Shown here piece after piece: positions 63,358-64,000 of a stretch of DNA of 64,000 bases. Location: contig NZ_JARFML010000003.1 of NCBI RefSeq assembly GCF_029167105.1, forward strand, positions 248,001 to 312,000, written 5' to 3'. Source of the stretch: Bradyrhizobium yuanmingense (GTDB lineage Bacteria; Pseudomonadota; Alphaproteobacteria; Rhizobiales; Xanthobacteraceae). The position numbers were made by a program, and so were the translations under genes. The notes below the pieces were generated by a model that did no database searches, was not told the origin of the DNA, and was given only the letters and a program-made list of their open reading frames with translations. Within the stretch, counting starts at the first letter, position 1. Every line of letters starts with the position of its first letter.

Positions 63358-63750
63358 CGGTTTTGATATTGGGCGGATTGCAAGCGGGTGTTCAAGAAAT
63401 ATTGCCTAACCAAGCCGAAGACCGGCTTTGCGACATGGAGTCTTCGGACTTGCGATCGATATGAGGTGCACCTTTGCACGTATATAAGGAGCAAGATGTT
63501 GATACTCGCTTTTGACGAATTGAGATTCTGGAAGGCTCAGAGCATTCAGATGCTCGGTAGCGAAGCGTCCGCATTCTCCCGGCCGCTTGAGCCCGACGAC
63601 GCGTACTAGTCCATGAAATCGAAGATGATCGTTTGGACGGGCTCCAGGTAAACAACCCAGCTCTGCGTTCAGCATACCCATGAACTCTTGCGAAAAATCT
63701 CTCGTGATGTCGTCTTGCGCAGTCATCGTAGGAAGACAGGTAGACGGAAT
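63358..63750. other. Low-GC region with no convincing gene
   Basis: 393 bases, among the least GC-rich of the window. One 37-codon frame (ATG 63496, stop 63607-63609) has a good AAGGAG ribosome site and a TATATAAGGAG context but no recognisable product. A longer antisense frame covers the same bases from about 63723 down to 63406 and looks partly protein-like, so this may be the remnant of a gene lost by rearrangement. I could not decide between them. Confidence 0.35.
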
Positions 63751-64000
63751 ATGAAGCTTGCTTTCGTCGGTTGCGGCTATGTCTTCGACATCTATATGCG
63801 CACACGCTGGGCCTATCCGGAGATGGAAATCTGCGGCGTCTTCGATATCGACAGGTGCCGCTCTGAGATCGTTTCGAAACATTACGGCATTCATGTCTAT
63901 GCGGACTATGACGCACTTCTCGCCGATCCGCGTGTGGAGATCGTCGTCAACCTGACGACGATTAATTCCCACTATGACGTCACTAGACGCGCTCTGGAAG
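63751..64000 (+). CDS. Gfo/Idh/MocA-family oxidoreductase, N-terminal part
   Basis: The first 83 codons of a gene cut by the window end. MKLAFVGCGYVFDIYMRTRW begins with the dinucleotide motif of this NAD(P)-dependent family (GxGxx-type), followed by EICGVFDIDRCRSEIVSKHY, where the Asp in FDIDR binds the ribose of the cofactor, and by DYDALLADPRVEIVVNLTTI with the N-x-T segment typical of Gfo/Idh/MocA enzymes before the substrate lysine. Such enzymes modify nucleotide sugars, so a role in making a sugar for the nearby polysaccharide is reasonable. The ribosome site is weak. Confidence 0.85.
   Translation, partial: MKLAFVGCGYVFDIYMRTRWAYPEMEICGVFDIDRCRSEIVSKHYGIHVYADYDALLADPRVEIVVNLTTINSHYDVTRRALE

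Noticed and set aside
63496..63609. 37-codon frame with a good ribosome site
   Set aside because: Too short to judge, no recognisable product and contested by an antisense frame; described only as part of the low-GC gap.

Overview
The window looks like chromosomal DNA of a Bradyrhizobium-type alphaproteobacterium. The grounds are the high GC with strong G/C third-codon bias, the fused NuoE/NuoF-type formate dehydrogenase subunit, protocatechuate and 4-hydroxybenzoate genes, a che cluster with tandem MCP genes, an exopolysaccharide region, and several dispersed palindromic repeats of the kind common in these genomes. This assignment is inference; there is no rRNA or other marker gene here. I see no tRNA, rRNA, CRISPR array, transposase or phage gene.

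Layout. 1-5.1 kb: end of an MFS (oxalate/formate-type) transporter, then NAD-linked formate dehydrogenase fdsB-fdsA. 5.2-6.8 kb: YbaK-type deacylase and a HupE/UreJ-like membrane protein. 6.8-11 kb: a GntR/FCD regulator divergent from tcuA-tcuB (tricarballylate oxidation), with a palindromic operator between them, then a 52-aa membrane protein and a DsbB variant. 11-19.7 kb: a trifunctional MFS/acyltransferase/acyl-ACP synthetase, a TetR regulator with two operator copies at its start, a GGDEF protein, pncB and a LysR regulator. 19.8-24.3 kb: pcaHG and pobA, which convert 4-hydroxybenzoate to protocatechuate and then open its ring, with an AraC-type regulator and a NYN-domain gene between them. 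24.5-28.8 kb: CHASE2 adenylate cyclase with a FecR-like periplasmic partner, and an HD-GYP response regulator interrupted by a one-base frameshift.

29.0-40.2 kb is a compact chemotaxis operon: STAS, cheY, cheA, cheW, mcp, cheW, mcp, cheR, cheB and a 577-aa soluble protein that carries two degenerate copies of the MCP signalling-tip motif. Most junctions overlap by 1-4 bases. The longer gaps after the first cheW and after each mcp hold strong hairpins.

40.3-51.3 kb is an accessory stretch of small and secreted proteins: GrlR-like, CHRD, VanZ-like, an EAL phosphodiesterase, and many 43-150-aa secreted or single-helix proteins, two of which share the same mature N-terminus. Two copies of a roughly 145-bp palindromic repeat flank the middle of it.

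51.3-64 kb is a polysaccharide region: PPP-type phosphatase, BTLCP cysteine protease, two O-antigen-ligase-like proteins, a Wza/ExoF-type export lipoprotein, a GumC/ExoP-type chain-length regulator with BY-kinase domain, several secreted proteins of unknown function, and the start of a Gfo/Idh/MocA oxidoreductase cut by the window edge. Base composition is visibly less GC-rich after about 62.1 kb.

The best candidate for something undescribed is the double MCP-tip protein at 38505-40238, which is translationally coupled to cheB.
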